Below, in pieces: positions 43,475-52,667 of a stretch of 64,000 nt of DNA; position 1 is the first letter of the stretch, and the number at the start of each line of letters is the position of its first letter. A program made the position numbers and the translations under genes. Source of the DNA: Vibrio penaeicida (lineage in GTDB: Bacteria; Pseudomonadota; Gammaproteobacteria; Enterobacterales; Vibrionaceae); the NCBI RefSeq assembly GCF_030689305.1, contig NZ_JAUYVM010000016.1, forward strand, positions 62,001 through 126,000, written 5' to 3'. Under the pieces are notes generated by a model. The model was not told the DNA's origin. It searched no databases and saw nothing but the letters and a program-made list of their open reading frames with translations.

Positions 43475-43530
43475 TTGGTCGTTGTGTGGTTTTTTTGAAA
43501 CTTTCAGTAAATCTGAGTCAGGAGATACAG

Positions 43531-44781
43531 ATGCTTAAGCGTGATATGAACATCGCTGATTACGATGCGGACCTTTTTACAGCAATCCAAGAAGAGACTC
43601 TTCGCCAGGAAGAGCACATCGAGCTTATCGCTTCAGAAAACTACACCAGCCCACGTGTAATGGAAGCGCAAGGTTCTCAGCTAACAAACAAGTACGCTGA
43701 AGGCTACCCAGGCAAGCGTTACTATGGTGGTTGTGAGTTCGTAGACAAAGTTGAAGCATTAGCTATTGATCGCGCATGCGAACTATTTGGTGCTGATTAC
43801 GCAAATGTACAGCCTCACTCAGGTTCTCAAGCAAACAGTGCTGTGTACATGGCGCTTCTTAACCCAGGCGATACGGTTCTAGGTATGAGCCTGGCGCACG
43901 GTGGTCACCTAACTCACGGATCTCCAGTTAACTTCTCAGGTAAACACTACAACGTTATCCCTTACGGTATCGATGAAGCTGGTCAGATAAACTACGACGA
44001 AATGGAAGCATTAGCAGTAGAGCACAAACCGAAAATGATCATCGGTGGCTTCTCTGCTTATTCCCAAGTTTGTGATTGGGCGCGAATGCGTGAAATCGCA
44101 GACAAAGTAGGTGCTTACTTCTTTGTTGATATGGCTCACGTTGCTGGTCTAATTGCAGCGGGTGTTTACCCTAACCCGGTGCCACACGCTCACGTTGTTA
44201 CTACAACAACGCACAAAACATTGGCTGGTCCACGTGGTGGTCTTATCCTTTCTAATGAAGGTGAAGATTTCTACAAGAAGCTGAACTCAGCAGTATTCCC
44301 TGGTGGTCAAGGTGGTCCTCTAATGCACGTTATTGCGGGTAAAGCGGTAGCGTTCAAAGAAGCACTAGAGCCAGAGTTCAAAGAGTACCAAGCACGCGTT
44401 GTTGCGAATGCAAAAGCAATGGTGGCAGAATTTCTAGAGCGCGGTTACGACATCGTTTCGGGCTCAACAGAAAACCATTTGTTCCTAGTTGATCTCATCA
44501 ACAAAGACATCACGGGTAAAGATGCCGATGCTGCACTTGGCGCGGCAAACATTACAGTAAATAAAAACTCAGTACCAAACGATCCACGTAGCCCGTTCGT
44601 TACGTCTGGTGTTCGTGTAGGTACGCCTTCAATTACTCGTCGTGGCTTTACTGAAGAAGACGCGAAAAACCTAGCTGGCTGGATGTGTGACATCTTAGAC
44701 AACATGGGTGATGAAGCCGTAGTTGAAGCGACTAAAGCGAAGGTGCTTGAGATTTGTAAGCGTCTACCTGTTTACGCATAG
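43531..44781 (+). CDS. glyA: Serine hydroxymethyltransferase
   Basis: 416 residues from the ATG at 43531 (AGGAG ten bases before); the longer frame from 43456 runs through the PurR box and is rejected. This PLP enzyme converts serine and tetrahydrofolate to glycine and methylene-THF. ELIASENYTSPRVMEAQGS is near the N-terminus and the PLP Lys is K229 in TTTHKTLAGPRGG. Single-gene unit with its own terminator. Confidence 0.97.
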   Translation: MLKRDMNIADYDADLFTAIQEETLRQEEHIELIASENYTSPRVMEAQGSQLTNKYAEGYPGKRYYGGCEFVDKVEALAIDRACELFGADYANVQPHSGSQANSAVYMALLNPGDTVLGMSLAHGGHLTHGSPVNFSGKHYNVIPYGIDEAGQINYDEMEALAVEHKPKMIIGGFSAYSQVCDWARMREIADKVGAYFFVDMAHVAGLIAAGVYPNPVPHAHVVTTTTHKTLAGPRGGLILSNEGEDFYKKLNSAVFPGGQGGPLMHVIAGKAVAFKEALEPEFKEYQARVVANAKAMVAEFLERGYDIVSGSTENHLFLVDLINKDITGKDADAALGAANITVNKNSVPNDPRSPFVTSGVRVGTPSITRRGFTEEDAKNLAGWMCDILDNMGDEAVVEATKAKVLEICKRLPVYA

Positions 44782-44856
44782 TACCCTTTAATTCGTTCTA
44801 TTGGTTTTCAGAGATATATCCATAGTGTGTCTCTAATCGATAGACATAGAAATAGA

Positions 44857-44888
44857 AAAGCGCAGCCATTAGGCTGCGCTTTTTTTTT
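44857..44888 (+). terminator. Terminator of glyA
   Basis: AGCGCAGCC and GGCTGCGCT form a perfect stem with a four-base loop, followed by eight or more T. Confidence 0.93.
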
Positions 44889-45304
44889 GAAATCAAAGAA
44901 TGCTTGAACAACTTAACTCTCGCCAGTTATCTATTTTTGCGAATTTTATATTCTGCTGTGAATTGTTCTGGTTGGCTTTAGTTATGATTCGGTGTTTCAT
45001 CCTGAAAAGATATAAAAGACCTTTCCATCGTAAGGTTAATTGACTTTATTTCTATTGAAAAACAGGTTGTTTGTTTCTTGAGCGAGAATAGGGTTAACCT
45101 ACTGACCTGGTTTGTATTTGGTTTTTTGTTTCGGTTTTTAAGGAAAATATCAGATTAAATTTTGTGAGGTTCATTGTGATATTTTTGTTAATAGTGCCTT
45201 TTATTTGTGAATTCAGTGTGTATTATTCCTGCCCTCTGCATTTATTAGTGCAGTAAATAACTATCAAAATACTATATGCAAGCATAAACAACTGGAGTGA
45301 AACG
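44889..45304 (+). other. Long AT-rich leader of the DAACS symporter gene
   Basis: 416 bases without a convincing reading frame, rich in T. It must hold the symporter promoter. TTTGTGAATTCAGTGTGTA (starting near 45206) is a weak CRP-like sequence and CTGCA...TGCAG near 45237-45254 a small hairpin. Nothing firmer is visible. Confidence 0.4.
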
Positions 45305-46570
45305 ATGAATAAATCGCTTTCAACAAAAATTTTTATAGGTCTATTTGCCGGCCTAATGATAGGTACCGCCATTCAGTACTTATTCAATGGCATCACCATT
45401 ATGGATACTTATGTTTTGGGAGCGGCTGAGGGCGCAGGTGGAATGTTCGTTTCACTTATCAAGCTTTTGGTCGTGCCATTGGTCTACGTGTCGATCGTCT
45501 GCGGTATTGTTGAGTTAAAAGACATTACTTCTTTTGGACGTCTTGGTGGTAAAACTTTTGCCTTGTACATTTTCAATACCATCATTGCGATTACTGCGGC
45601 ACTGACTATCGGAATGATTGTTCAGCCGGGTGCTGACGCCAATTTGGCTGGTACGGTTTCTGAAGCGGTGAAATTAACGACAACAGAAACGCCAGACATC
45701 TTTTCTCTGGTTGTGAACATCGTGCCAAGCAACCCTGTACAGGCGTTTGCAAACGGTGACATGCTACAAATCATCTTTATGGCAATCCTAACAGGTCTTG
45801 CTATTCAAGCTCTGGATTCACGTGGTGGTCCTGCAATTCGCACCTTCAAAATGGCAAACGAGATCATGATGAAGTTGGTGGGTTTGGTCATGAGCCTTGC
45901 ACCATACGGTGTATTCGCGTTGATGATTCAACTCGGCGCGACTCTAGATGGAAATACACTGGCGTCAGTGGCTGGATATGTTGCCCTTGTTGTCGCTATG
46001 TTGGTGTTCTGGATTTTCTTCTTCTACCCAACCGTGGTGGGTCTGGCGACAGGTATTTCTCCAAAACAGTTTATGCGTGCAACGCGTGAGCAAGTTCTGT
46101 TCTCGCTTTCGACGGCAAGCTCTAATGCGACCATCCCAGTTACCATGCGCACACTTACCGAGAAGTTAAACGTCTCTCGATCTGTTGCCGGTTTTGGTGT
46201 ACCACTTGGTGCGACAATGAACATGTCTGGTGTATCCATCTATATTGCCCTTGCGACAATCTTTGTAGCCAATGCGTTTGGTCAGCCGATCAACTCTGCA
46301 GATATCTTTACTCTTGGCCTAACGATTCTGCTTCTATCTATCGGTGCGGGTGGTGTTCCTGGTGGCGGCGTAGTTATGGTTGGTGTATTACTGCACCAAT
46401 TGGGGCTTCCACCTGAAGGTTTGGCTATTATTGCGGCTGTAGACCGTATCAATGATATGTTCTGTACCTCTTCAAACGTTGTAGGTGATACTGCGGTGAA
46501 CACCATCGTAGCTAAATCTGAAAACGAAATAGGTGTTGAAGAAAAATCTGAACCTGTTCAAGTGAGCTAA
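45305..46570 (+). CDS. Dicarboxylate/amino acid:cation symporter (DAACS family)
   Basis: A 421-residue inner-membrane symporter of the GltPh fold, with eight TM helices and two re-entrant loops. Signature blocks: FVSLIKLLVVPLVYVSIVCGI near residue 50, the serine-rich FSLSTASSNATIPVTMRTL hairpin, GATMNMSGVSIYI, and GVPGGGVVMVG. The pattern fits an amino-acid or dicarboxylate carrier, but the substrate-deciding residues cannot be read with confidence. Stand-alone gene ending in a terminator, upstream of dnaK. Confidence 0.9.
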   Translation: MNKSLSTKIFIGLFAGLMIGTAIQYLFNGITIMDTYVLGAAEGAGGMFVSLIKLLVVPLVYVSIVCGIVELKDITSFGRLGGKTFALYIFNTIIAITAALTIGMIVQPGADANLAGTVSEAVKLTTTETPDIFSLVVNIVPSNPVQAFANGDMLQIIFMAILTGLAIQALDSRGGPAIRTFKMANEIMMKLVGLVMSLAPYGVFALMIQLGATLDGNTLASVAGYVALVVAMLVFWIFFFYPTVVGLATGISPKQFMRATREQVLFSLSTASSNATIPVTMRTLTEKLNVSRSVAGFGVPLGATMNMSGVSIYIALATIFVANAFGQPINSADIFTLGLTILLLSIGAGGVPGGGVVMVGVLLHQLGLPPEGLAIIAAVDRINDMFCTSSNVVGDTAVNTIVAKSENEIGVEEKSEPVQVS

Positions 46571-46596
46571 TTACGACGAAAATTGGCTTATATAAG

Positions 46597-46621
46597 CGGA
46601 GCCTTTTGGCTCCGTTTTTTG
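46597..46621 (+). terminator. Terminator of the DAACS symporter gene
   Basis: CGGAGCC pairs with GGCTCCG over TTTT and is followed by a T tract. Confidence 0.92.
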
Positions 46622-46681
46622 TTGTAACGACAAGGGTTCAGCGAAAAAAGAAAAAAAACGTTACTTTTTTTAATGAATCCC

Positions 46682-46710
46682 CTTGAAAAGGTATTCCATG
46701 CCCTTATCTA
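46682..46710 (+). promoter_or_regulatory. Sigma-32 heat-shock promoter of dnaK
   Basis: CTTGAAA (46682-46688), a 12-base spacer and CCCTTATCTA (46701-46710) fit the heat-shock consensus CTTGAAA - CCCCATNT. It lies about 125 bases before the dnaK start. Confidence 0.8.
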
Positions 46711-46757
46711 TTGGGCATAGACAAAGCAAAGTAGTTCGCACACATATTTTGTGAGTA

Positions 46758-46796
46758 GGGGTTGAATCCCCATTCCTCATCCCCACTTATGGGGAT
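46758..46796 (+). promoter_or_regulatory. Paired G/C hairpins in the dnaK 5' leader
   Basis: GGGG-TTGAAT-CCCC (46758-46771) and ATCCCC-ACTTAT-GGGGAT (46779-46796) are two adjacent hairpins. The four G4/C4 tracts could also pair across, giving alternative folds. They lie in the transcribed leader, 39 bases before the dnaK ATG. Confidence 0.55.
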
Positions 46797-46834
46797 ATAG
46801 CAAAAAGATAATTGATTTAATCGGAGATAGCCTG

Positions 46835-48751
46835 ATGGGTAAAATCATTGGTATTGACTTAGGTACTACTAACTCTTGTGTTGCTGTGTTGGACGGCGAT
46901 GCACCACGCGTAATCGAGAACGCTGAGGGTGAGCGCACAACTGCATCTGTTATTGCTTATACAGACGGTGAAACGCTGGTAGGTCAACCTGCGAAACGTC
47001 AAGCAGTTACAAACCCGGAAAACACGCTATTTGCAATCAAGCGTTTGATCGGTCGTCGTTTCGAAGATGATGAAGTTCAACGCGACATCGAAATCATGCC
47101 TTACAAAATTGTTAAGGCTGACAACGGCGATGCGTGGGTAGAAGCGAAAGGCCAAAAAATGGCTGCTCCTCAGGTTTCTGCTGAAGTTCTAAAGAAAATG
47201 AAGAAAACGGCAGAAGACTTCCTAGGTGAAGAAGTAACAGGCGCTGTAGTGACTGTTCCTGCATACTTCAACGATGCTCAGCGTCAAGCAACTAAAGATG
47301 CTGGCCGTATCGCTGGTCTTGATGTTAAGCGTATTATCAACGAACCAACAGCCGCTGCTCTAGCATACGGTCTAGACAAGCAAGAAGGCGATCGCACTAT
47401 TGCGGTATACGACCTTGGTGGTGGTACGTTCGATATCTCTATCATCGAAATCGACAACGTTGATGGCGAGCAAACTTTCGAAGTACTAGCAACTAACGGT
47501 GACACACACCTTGGTGGTGAAGATTTCGATAACCGTCTAATCAACTACCTAGTAGACGAGTTTAAGAAAGAGCAAGGCATCGACCTTAAAGTTGATCCTC
47601 TAGCAATGCAGCGTGTTAAAGAAGCGGCAGAAAAAGCGAAAATTGAACTGTCTTCTGCACAACAAACTGACGTGAACCTACCTTACGTTACCGCTGATGC
47701 AACTGGTCCTAAGCACATGAACGTTAAAGTGACTCGTGCGAAACTAGAAGCGCTAGTTGAAGACCTAGTTCAACGTTCTCTTGAGCCACTTAAAGTTGCT
47801 CTAGCAGATTCAGATCTATCAGTAAGCGAAATTACAGACGTAATTCTTGTTGGTGGTCAAACGCGTATGCCTATGGTTCAGGCGAAAGTTGCTGAGTTCT
47901 TCGGTAAAGAAGCTCGTAAAGACGTGAACCCTGATGAAGCAGTAGCAATGGGTGCTGCAGTTCAAGGTGGCGTACTTGCTGGTGAAGTGAAAGACGTACT
48001 GCTTTTAGACGTAACGCCTCTTTCTCTAGGTATCGAAACGATGGGTGGTGTAATGACTGCTCTAGTTGAGAAAAACACAACAGTACCGACGAAAGCAAAC
48101 CAAGTATTCTCTACAGCTGAAGACAACCAAAACGCGGTAACTATCCACGTTCTTCAGGGTGAGCGCAAGCAAGCGATGCATAACAAATCTCTAGGTCAAT
48201 TTAACCTAGAAGGCATTCAGCCTGCACCTCGTGGTATGCCTCAAATCGAAGTAACTTTCGACCTTGATGCGGATGGTATCTTGCACGTATCTGCGAAAGA
48301 CAAGTCGACAGGTAAAGAGCAGAAGATCACCATCCAAGCATCTGGTGGTCTAAGCGACGACGAAATTGAGAAAATGGTACAAGAAGCAGAAGCAAACAAA
48401 GAAGCGGACAAGAAGTTCGAAGAATTGGCCTCTGTTCGTAACCAAGCTGACCAAATGATCCACGGTACTCAGAAGCAAATTGAAGAAGCGGGTGACGCTC
48501 TTCCTGCTGAAGACAAAGAAAAGATCGAAGCAGCAATTGCTGAGCTAGAAGAAGCGAAGAAAGGCGAAGATAAAGAAGCTATCGACGCGAAAGTTCAGGC
48601 TCTAATGGCGGCATCTCAAAAGCTAATGGAAATTGCACAGCAGAAAGCTCAAGCTGAACAAGCAGCAGGCGCGGAAGCTGGCGAACAACCTAAGCAAGAC
48701 GACGATGTTGTTGATGCTGAGTTCGAAGAAGTGAAAGACGAGAAGAAATAA
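46835..48751 (+). CDS. dnaK: Molecular chaperone DnaK (Hsp70)
   Basis: A 638-residue Hsp70. ATPase domain (about 1-385) with IGIDLGTTNSCVAVLDG, AVYDLGGGTFDISIIEI and DVILVGGQTRMPMVQ; linker near VKDVLLLDVTP; peptide-binding domain and helical lid; C-terminus ends in the conserved acidic DVVDAEFEEVKDEKK. Length and all signatures are normal. It lies upstream of dnaJ with a 283-base gap; grpE is not in the window. Confidence 0.98.
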   Translation: MGKIIGIDLGTTNSCVAVLDGDAPRVIENAEGERTTASVIAYTDGETLVGQPAKRQAVTNPENTLFAIKRLIGRRFEDDEVQRDIEIMPYKIVKADNGDAWVEAKGQKMAAPQVSAEVLKKMKKTAEDFLGEEVTGAVVTVPAYFNDAQRQATKDAGRIAGLDVKRIINEPTAAALAYGLDKQEGDRTIAVYDLGGGTFDISIIEIDNVDGEQTFEVLATNGDTHLGGEDFDNRLINYLVDEFKKEQGIDLKVDPLAMQRVKEAAEKAKIELSSAQQTDVNLPYVTADATGPKHMNVKVTRAKLEALVEDLVQRSLEPLKVALADSDLSVSEITDVILVGGQTRMPMVQAKVAEFFGKEARKDVNPDEAVAMGAAVQGGVLAGEVKDVLLLDVTPLSLGIETMGGVMTALVEKNTTVPTKANQVFSTAEDNQNAVTIHVLQGERKQAMHNKSLGQFNLEGIQPAPRGMPQIEVTFDLDADGILHVSAKDKSTGKEQKITIQASGGLSDDEIEKMVQEAEANKEADKKFEELASVRNQADQMIHGTQKQIEEAGDALPAEDKEKIEAAIAELEEAKKGEDKEAIDAKVQALMAASQKLMEIAQQKAQAEQAAGAEAGEQPKQDDDVVDAEFEEVKDEKK

Positions 48752-48764
48752 TCTCTAAGCTGTT

Positions 48765-48848
48765 ATCACTCGAAATCTTAATGTTTCGGGTGATATAGCG
48801 TCTAAATCTTCTATGCTGCGGGCGTTCGAGTTATCTCTTACGCCCGCA
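48765..48848 (+). promoter_or_regulatory. Two stem-loops in the dnaK-dnaJ intergenic region
   Basis: ATCACTCGAAA (48765-48775) pairs with TTTCGGGTGAT (48784-48794), and TGCGGGCGT (48817-48825) pairs perfectly with ACGCCCGCA (48840-48848). Neither is followed by a T run. They may serve as processing or stability elements that lower dnaJ relative to dnaK. Confidence 0.6.
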
Positions 48849-49034
48849 AGTTTGTAAGTAAGGAATCAATCCAGATAAAGAGTTTGTGATAGTTAAGGTG
48901 TTCAGCACACTGGCTTGTGGCGCTATTCATACATATGCTTTTTTCATAACCTTAGGATCAGCCTCCTTATCTAGATTGATACAAACCACCAAGCGGAACC
49001 ATCCGTTTGCAGTAAATAATTGGTGACGAAGAAC

Positions 49035-50183
49035 ATGTCAAAACGTGATTTTTACGAAGTATTAGGCGTTGGCCGTGATGCATCAGAACGCGATGTAAAA
49101 AAGGCGTATAAGCGCCTTGCTATGAAATTTCACCCAGATCGGAATCAGGGTGACGAATCGGCTGCGGAAAAGTTTAAAGAAGTAAAAGAAGCGTACGAAA
49201 TTCTTTTAGACCCACAGAAGAAAGCCGCGTATGACCAATACGGTCACGCAGCCTTTGAACAAGGTGGAATGGGCGGCGGCGGTGGCTTCGGTGGAGGCGG
49301 CGCTGACTTTGGCGATATCTTTGGTGACGTTTTTGGCGACATCTTTGGCGGTGGTCGCCGTGGCGGCGGTGGTCAGTCACGTGCCCAACGCGGTGCAGAC
49401 CTTCGCTACAACATGGAGCTTTCTCTAGAAGAGGCTGTTCGCGGTGTTGAAAAAGAAATTGAAGTTCCTACTCTAGTTGAATGTGATGTCTGTGATGGCA
49501 GCGGTGCTAAGAAAGGTTCTGGTGCTCAAACATGTGGAACATGTCATGGTCATGGCCAAGTTCAAATGCGACAAGGCTTCTTTGCTGTTCAGCAAACATG
49601 TCCTACCTGTCACGGTAAAGGTAAGATCATTAAAGACCCATGTAACTCTTGTCATGGTCAGGGTCGTAAGCAGAAAACGAAAACACTGAATGTTAAGATC
49701 CCTGCTGGTGTAGATACGGGCGATCGCATTCGTCTTTCTGGTGAAGGTGAAGCTGGAGAAATGGGCGCACCTGCTGGCGATTTGTATGTACAAGTACATG
49801 TTCGTGAACACAATATCTTCGAGCGTGACGGAAACAACTTGTACTGTGAAGTACCGGTAAGCTTTGCAATGGCTGCGCTGGGTGGTGAAGTTGAAGTTCC
49901 AACTCTTGACGGTCGTGTAAACCTGAAAGTGCCAGAAGAAACACAAACGGGTCGTATGTTCCGTATGCGCGGTAAAGGTGTGAAAGGTGTTCGCGGTGGC
50001 GGTGTTGGCGATTTAATCGTGAAATTGGTTGTTGAAACACCTGTTAAATTGAGTTCCCGTCAAAAAGAACTGCTGCGTGATTTCGAAGAAACGTGTGGCG
50101 GAGATGCGGCGAATAAGCATAGCCCTAAGTCAGAAGGTTTCTTTAACGGCGTTAAGAAGTTCTTTGATGACCTAACAAGCTAA
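49035..50183 (+). CDS. dnaJ: Co-chaperone DnaJ (Hsp40)
   Basis: 382 residues from the ATG at 49035 (the upstream in-frame start would add five non-conserved residues). J domain with HPD in AMKFHPDRNQG (about 30-40), Gly/Phe region (about 75-115), four zinc CxxCxGxG repeats (CDVCDGSG, CGTCHGHG, CPTCHGKG, CNSCHGQG) and C-terminal substrate domains. It stimulates DnaK ATP hydrolysis and delivers clients. Confidence 0.98.
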   Translation: MSKRDFYEVLGVGRDASERDVKKAYKRLAMKFHPDRNQGDESAAEKFKEVKEAYEILLDPQKKAAYDQYGHAAFEQGGMGGGGGFGGGGADFGDIFGDVFGDIFGGGRRGGGGQSRAQRGADLRYNMELSLEEAVRGVEKEIEVPTLVECDVCDGSGAKKGSGAQTCGTCHGHGQVQMRQGFFAVQQTCPTCHGKGKIIKDPCNSCHGQGRKQKTKTLNVKIPAGVDTGDRIRLSGEGEAGEMGAPAGDLYVQVHVREHNIFERDGNNLYCEVPVSFAMAALGGEVEVPTLDGRVNLKVPEETQTGRMFRMRGKGVKGVRGGGVGDLIVKLVVETPVKLSSRQKELLRDFEETCGGDAANKHSPKSEGFFNGVKKFFDDLTS

Positions 50184-50202
50184 CAACGTAAAATCGATAC
50201 AT

Positions 50203-50233
50203 AAAAAACGACAGCCAGTGCTGTCGTTTTTTT
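50203..50233. terminator. Bidirectional terminator after dnaJ
   Basis: AAAAACGACAGC pairs with GCTGTCGTTTTT around five bases, between convergent dnaJ and a small lipoprotein gene. Confidence 0.9.
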
Positions 50234-50254
50234 ATATCTGAAACAAATGAGTGA

Positions 50255-50581
50255 TTACTTGTTGATACTGATGGTTTCACCAGACTTACAACGGAACTGG
50301 TAGTAACGCTGGCTTTCGTTAAATTTAGACAAGCCTTCACCGCTGCAGTAATCAGCGTTAATGTTGCGCATTGTCTCTAGTGTCACTTCAGAGCGAAGTG
50401 CAAACTTGGAGCCATCTGCACATACAATGCGAACACGACCATCATCGCTGACTGAGTATACTTTTACTTCGGTATTACAAAGCTCGAACGATGCGTCCAT
50501 GTAGTTATCTTGTTGGGTAGGTGTAGAGCTACAACCTACCAGCGTCAAAGCCATTAGACCTGCTACTGCAAATAATTTCAT
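50255..50581 (-). CDS. Small Cys-rich lipoprotein, function unknown
   Basis: 108 residues from the ATG at 50581, which begins a clean signal peptide (MKLFAVAGLMALTLVGC); the longer upstream frame is non-conserved in appearance. After the lipidated Cys come four further Cys (ELCNTEV, RIVCADG, DYCSGEG, FRCKSGE), enough for two disulfides in the periplasm. I do not recognise the family. Single-gene unit. Confidence 0.75.
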   Translation of the reverse strand: MKLFAVAGLMALTLVGCSSTPTQQDNYMDASFELCNTEVKVYSVSDDGRVRIVCADGSKFALRSEVTLETMRNINADYCSGEGLSKFNESQRYYQFRCKSGETISINK

Positions 50582-50741
50582 CTGAAGTTTCCAACTGGTT
50601 GATGTTAATTTTATGCTGAATAACAAGCTGAAGTGTTTGGGCTCGTCGCCATTTAATCGCTTAGCTGCTATACAACAGATTTTAAAGTAAAAATATTTAA
50701 GCATCTTAGCGTAAAGCCAGATGTGAGTAAAATTCCGGTAT

Positions 50742-50773
50742 AAAAAACGCCCCGATTTCTCGAAATCGGGGCG
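50742..50773 (-). terminator. Terminator of the lipB-lipA operon
   Basis: CGCCCCGATTTC and GAAATCGGGGCG form a perfect 12-bp stem with a TC turn; the minus strand continues into six T. Confidence 0.92.
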
Positions 50774-50816
50774 AATTATAAAAAACTTAATAGTAATAGA
50801 AGGTTAAGAGTTAGTT

Positions 50817-51782
50817 CTACTTAATCTCAACCCCTTTAGCTTGAAGATCAGCATGGTAAGAAGAACGTACAAATGGACCACATGCTGCGTGGGTGAACCC
50901 CAGCTCTAGTGCGATCTCTTTTAGCTCATCAAACTCTGAAGGTGGCACATAGCGTTCAACCGCTAAGTGGTGACGACTTGGTGCTAAGTACTGACCAAGC
51001 GTTAGCATTGTTACACCGTGAGCACGTAAATCTTTCAGAACTTCTACAATTTCTTCTTTTGTTTCGCCTAAGCCCATCATCACACCAGACTTGGTTGGAA
51101 CATCAGGGTGTTGTTCTTTAAACTTGCGAAGCAAATCAAGTGACCACTTGTAGTTTGCACCTGGTCTAACCTTACGGTAGAGGCGAGGCGCTGTTTCTAG
51201 GTTATGGTTGAACACATCTGGCGGGTTATCTTTTAGCAGCTCTAACGCTGTATCCATACGACCACGGAAATCAGGAACCAATGTTTCAATGCGTATGTTT
51301 GGGTTCATGGCGCGAATTTCACGGTTACAGTCGGCAAAATGCTGTGCTCCACCGTCGCGTAAATCATCTCGGTCAACAGAAGTAATAACGACATACTTGA
51401 GCTTCATGTCTTTAATTGTTTGAGCAAGATGCTGTGGCTCGTTGTTGTCCGGTGTAATTGGACGACCATGGGCTACGTCACAGAAAGGACAGCGACGGGT
51501 ACAGATTGCACCTAAAATCATGAATGTAGCCGTACCGTGGTTAAAGCATTCCGCTAAGTTAGGGCAAGAGGCTTCTTCACATACAGAGTGAAGATTATTC
51601 TTACGCATAGCGGATTTGATTTCTTGGATACGTTTGCTATCAGAAGGTAACTTGATTTTCATCCAATCAGGTTTGCGTAACACTTCTTTCTGTTCAATTG
51701 GCATGTTCTTAACTGGAATCAGTGCCATTTTGTCAGCGTCGCGGTATTTAACGCCTTTTTCCATCTGGATTGGTTTACTCAT
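50817..51782 (-). CDS. lipA: Lipoyl synthase
   Basis: A 321-residue radical-SAM enzyme that inserts two sulfurs into protein-bound octanoate. Auxiliary cluster Cys in CEEASCPNLAEC and radical-SAM motif CTRRCPFCDV are both present, as is the C-terminal GPFVRSSYHAD with its Ser ligand. Its ATG overlaps the lipB stop by four bases, so the two steps of lipoate synthesis are co-translated. Confidence 0.97.
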   Translation of the reverse strand: MSKPIQMEKGVKYRDADKMALIPVKNMPIEQKEVLRKPDWMKIKLPSDSKRIQEIKSAMRKNNLHSVCEEASCPNLAECFNHGTATFMILGAICTRRCPFCDVAHGRPITPDNNEPQHLAQTIKDMKLKYVVITSVDRDDLRDGGAQHFADCNREIRAMNPNIRIETLVPDFRGRMDTALELLKDNPPDVFNHNLETAPRLYRKVRPGANYKWSLDLLRKFKEQHPDVPTKSGVMMGLGETKEEIVEVLKDLRAHGVTMLTLGQYLAPSRHHLAVERYVPPSEFDELKEIALELGFTHAACGPFVRSSYHADLQAKGVEIK

Positions 51783-52438
51783 GATGATTTGCTTTCTGTA
51801 ATAATTTCGACTTGCTTGTAGCCCAGCAGTGCAACAAGCTCTTCAATAAGCGTTGTTTCAACGCTGCTCACTTCAGTATCACTGTTAAAATCGCTGATTT
51901 GGACCATTTCCATTCCCTGGTAGCCACATGGGTTAATACGCAGAAATGGCGAGAGATCCATATTTACATTTAAGGCGAGTCCGTGAAAAGAACAACCTTT
52001 TCGAATGCGTAGCCCCAGCGAACAAATCTTTTTATCACTCACATAAACGCCCGGAGCATCTGGTTTTGCTTCGGACTCTATATCATATTGCTTCAGTGTA
52101 TTTATAACCAGATTTTCGATATGAGTGACTAAGTCTCTTACTCCCAATGAGCGCCGGCGCAGGTTTAATAGGAAATAAGCCACAACCTGACCAGGACCAT
52201 GATAGGTAACTTGACCACCACGATCGCTCTGTACCACTGGGATATCGCCAGTATCAATTAGATGCTCTGTTTTGCCTGCTTGACCTTGGGTAAAAACTGG
52301 GTTGTGTTCTACAAGCCAAACTTGGTCGCCCGTTTCTTCATCACGAGTATCCGTAAAATCATGCATGGCTTGCCAAACGGGTAGGTAATCTTGTCGACCT
52401 AGCTTTTTAACGACTAACTGGTCTTTGACTTCAAGCAA
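51779..52438 (-). CDS. lipB: Lipoyl(octanoyl) transferase
   Basis: A 219-residue enzyme that moves octanoate from acyl carrier protein to target lysyl groups. WLVEHNPVFTQGQAGK and RGGQVTYHGPGQVVAYFL are the substrate pocket; catalytic Lys and Cys sit in KICSLGLRIRKGCSFHG and RINPCGYQG. The start is a TTG at 52438 with AAAGGA upstream; no ATG precedes the conserved LVVKKLGRQDY segment. Confidence 0.94.
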   Translation of the reverse strand: MLEVKDQLVVKKLGRQDYLPVWQAMHDFTDTRDEETGDQVWLVEHNPVFTQGQAGKTEHLIDTGDIPVVQSDRGGQVTYHGPGQVVAYFLLNLRRRSLGVRDLVTHIENLVINTLKQYDIESEAKPDAPGVYVSDKKICSLGLRIRKGCSFHGLALNVNMDLSPFLRINPCGYQGMEMVQISDFNSDTEVSSVETTLIEELVALLGYKQVEIITESKSS

Positions 52439-52597
52439 ACTAAAAGATCCTTTGAAATAAGAACGATAAAAGTAAACGGATTATAAACTTCTTTAACCAA
52501 TCTAACTACACATAAGCGACATGGATTTTACATCTCAGCTAGAATTCCATGCTGGAAATTAGAGAGTTGGTGCTATGGATAGGGCAATAAGCCCTAG

Positions 52598-52625
52598 AAA
52601 AACAGCGACTAATAAGTCGCTGTTT
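52598..52625 (-). terminator. Terminator after ybeD
   Basis: AACAGCGACT pairs with AGTCGCTGTT over AATA; the minus strand continues with T. A second small hairpin (AGGGC/GCCCT, 52581-52595) follows. Confidence 0.8.
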
Positions 52626-52667
52626 CAATTCGAGCTAAATAGTTAGAGGCTAAAGTACTATGCTTAC

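Noticed and set aside
43456..43530. N-terminal extension of glyA
   Set aside because: Would translate through the PurR box and leader; the ATG at 43531 has a good ribosome site and matches the family start.
49473..49946. 157-residue minus-strand frame
   Set aside because: Lies inside dnaJ; its Cys/Thr-rich composition comes from the dnaJ zinc repeats read backwards.
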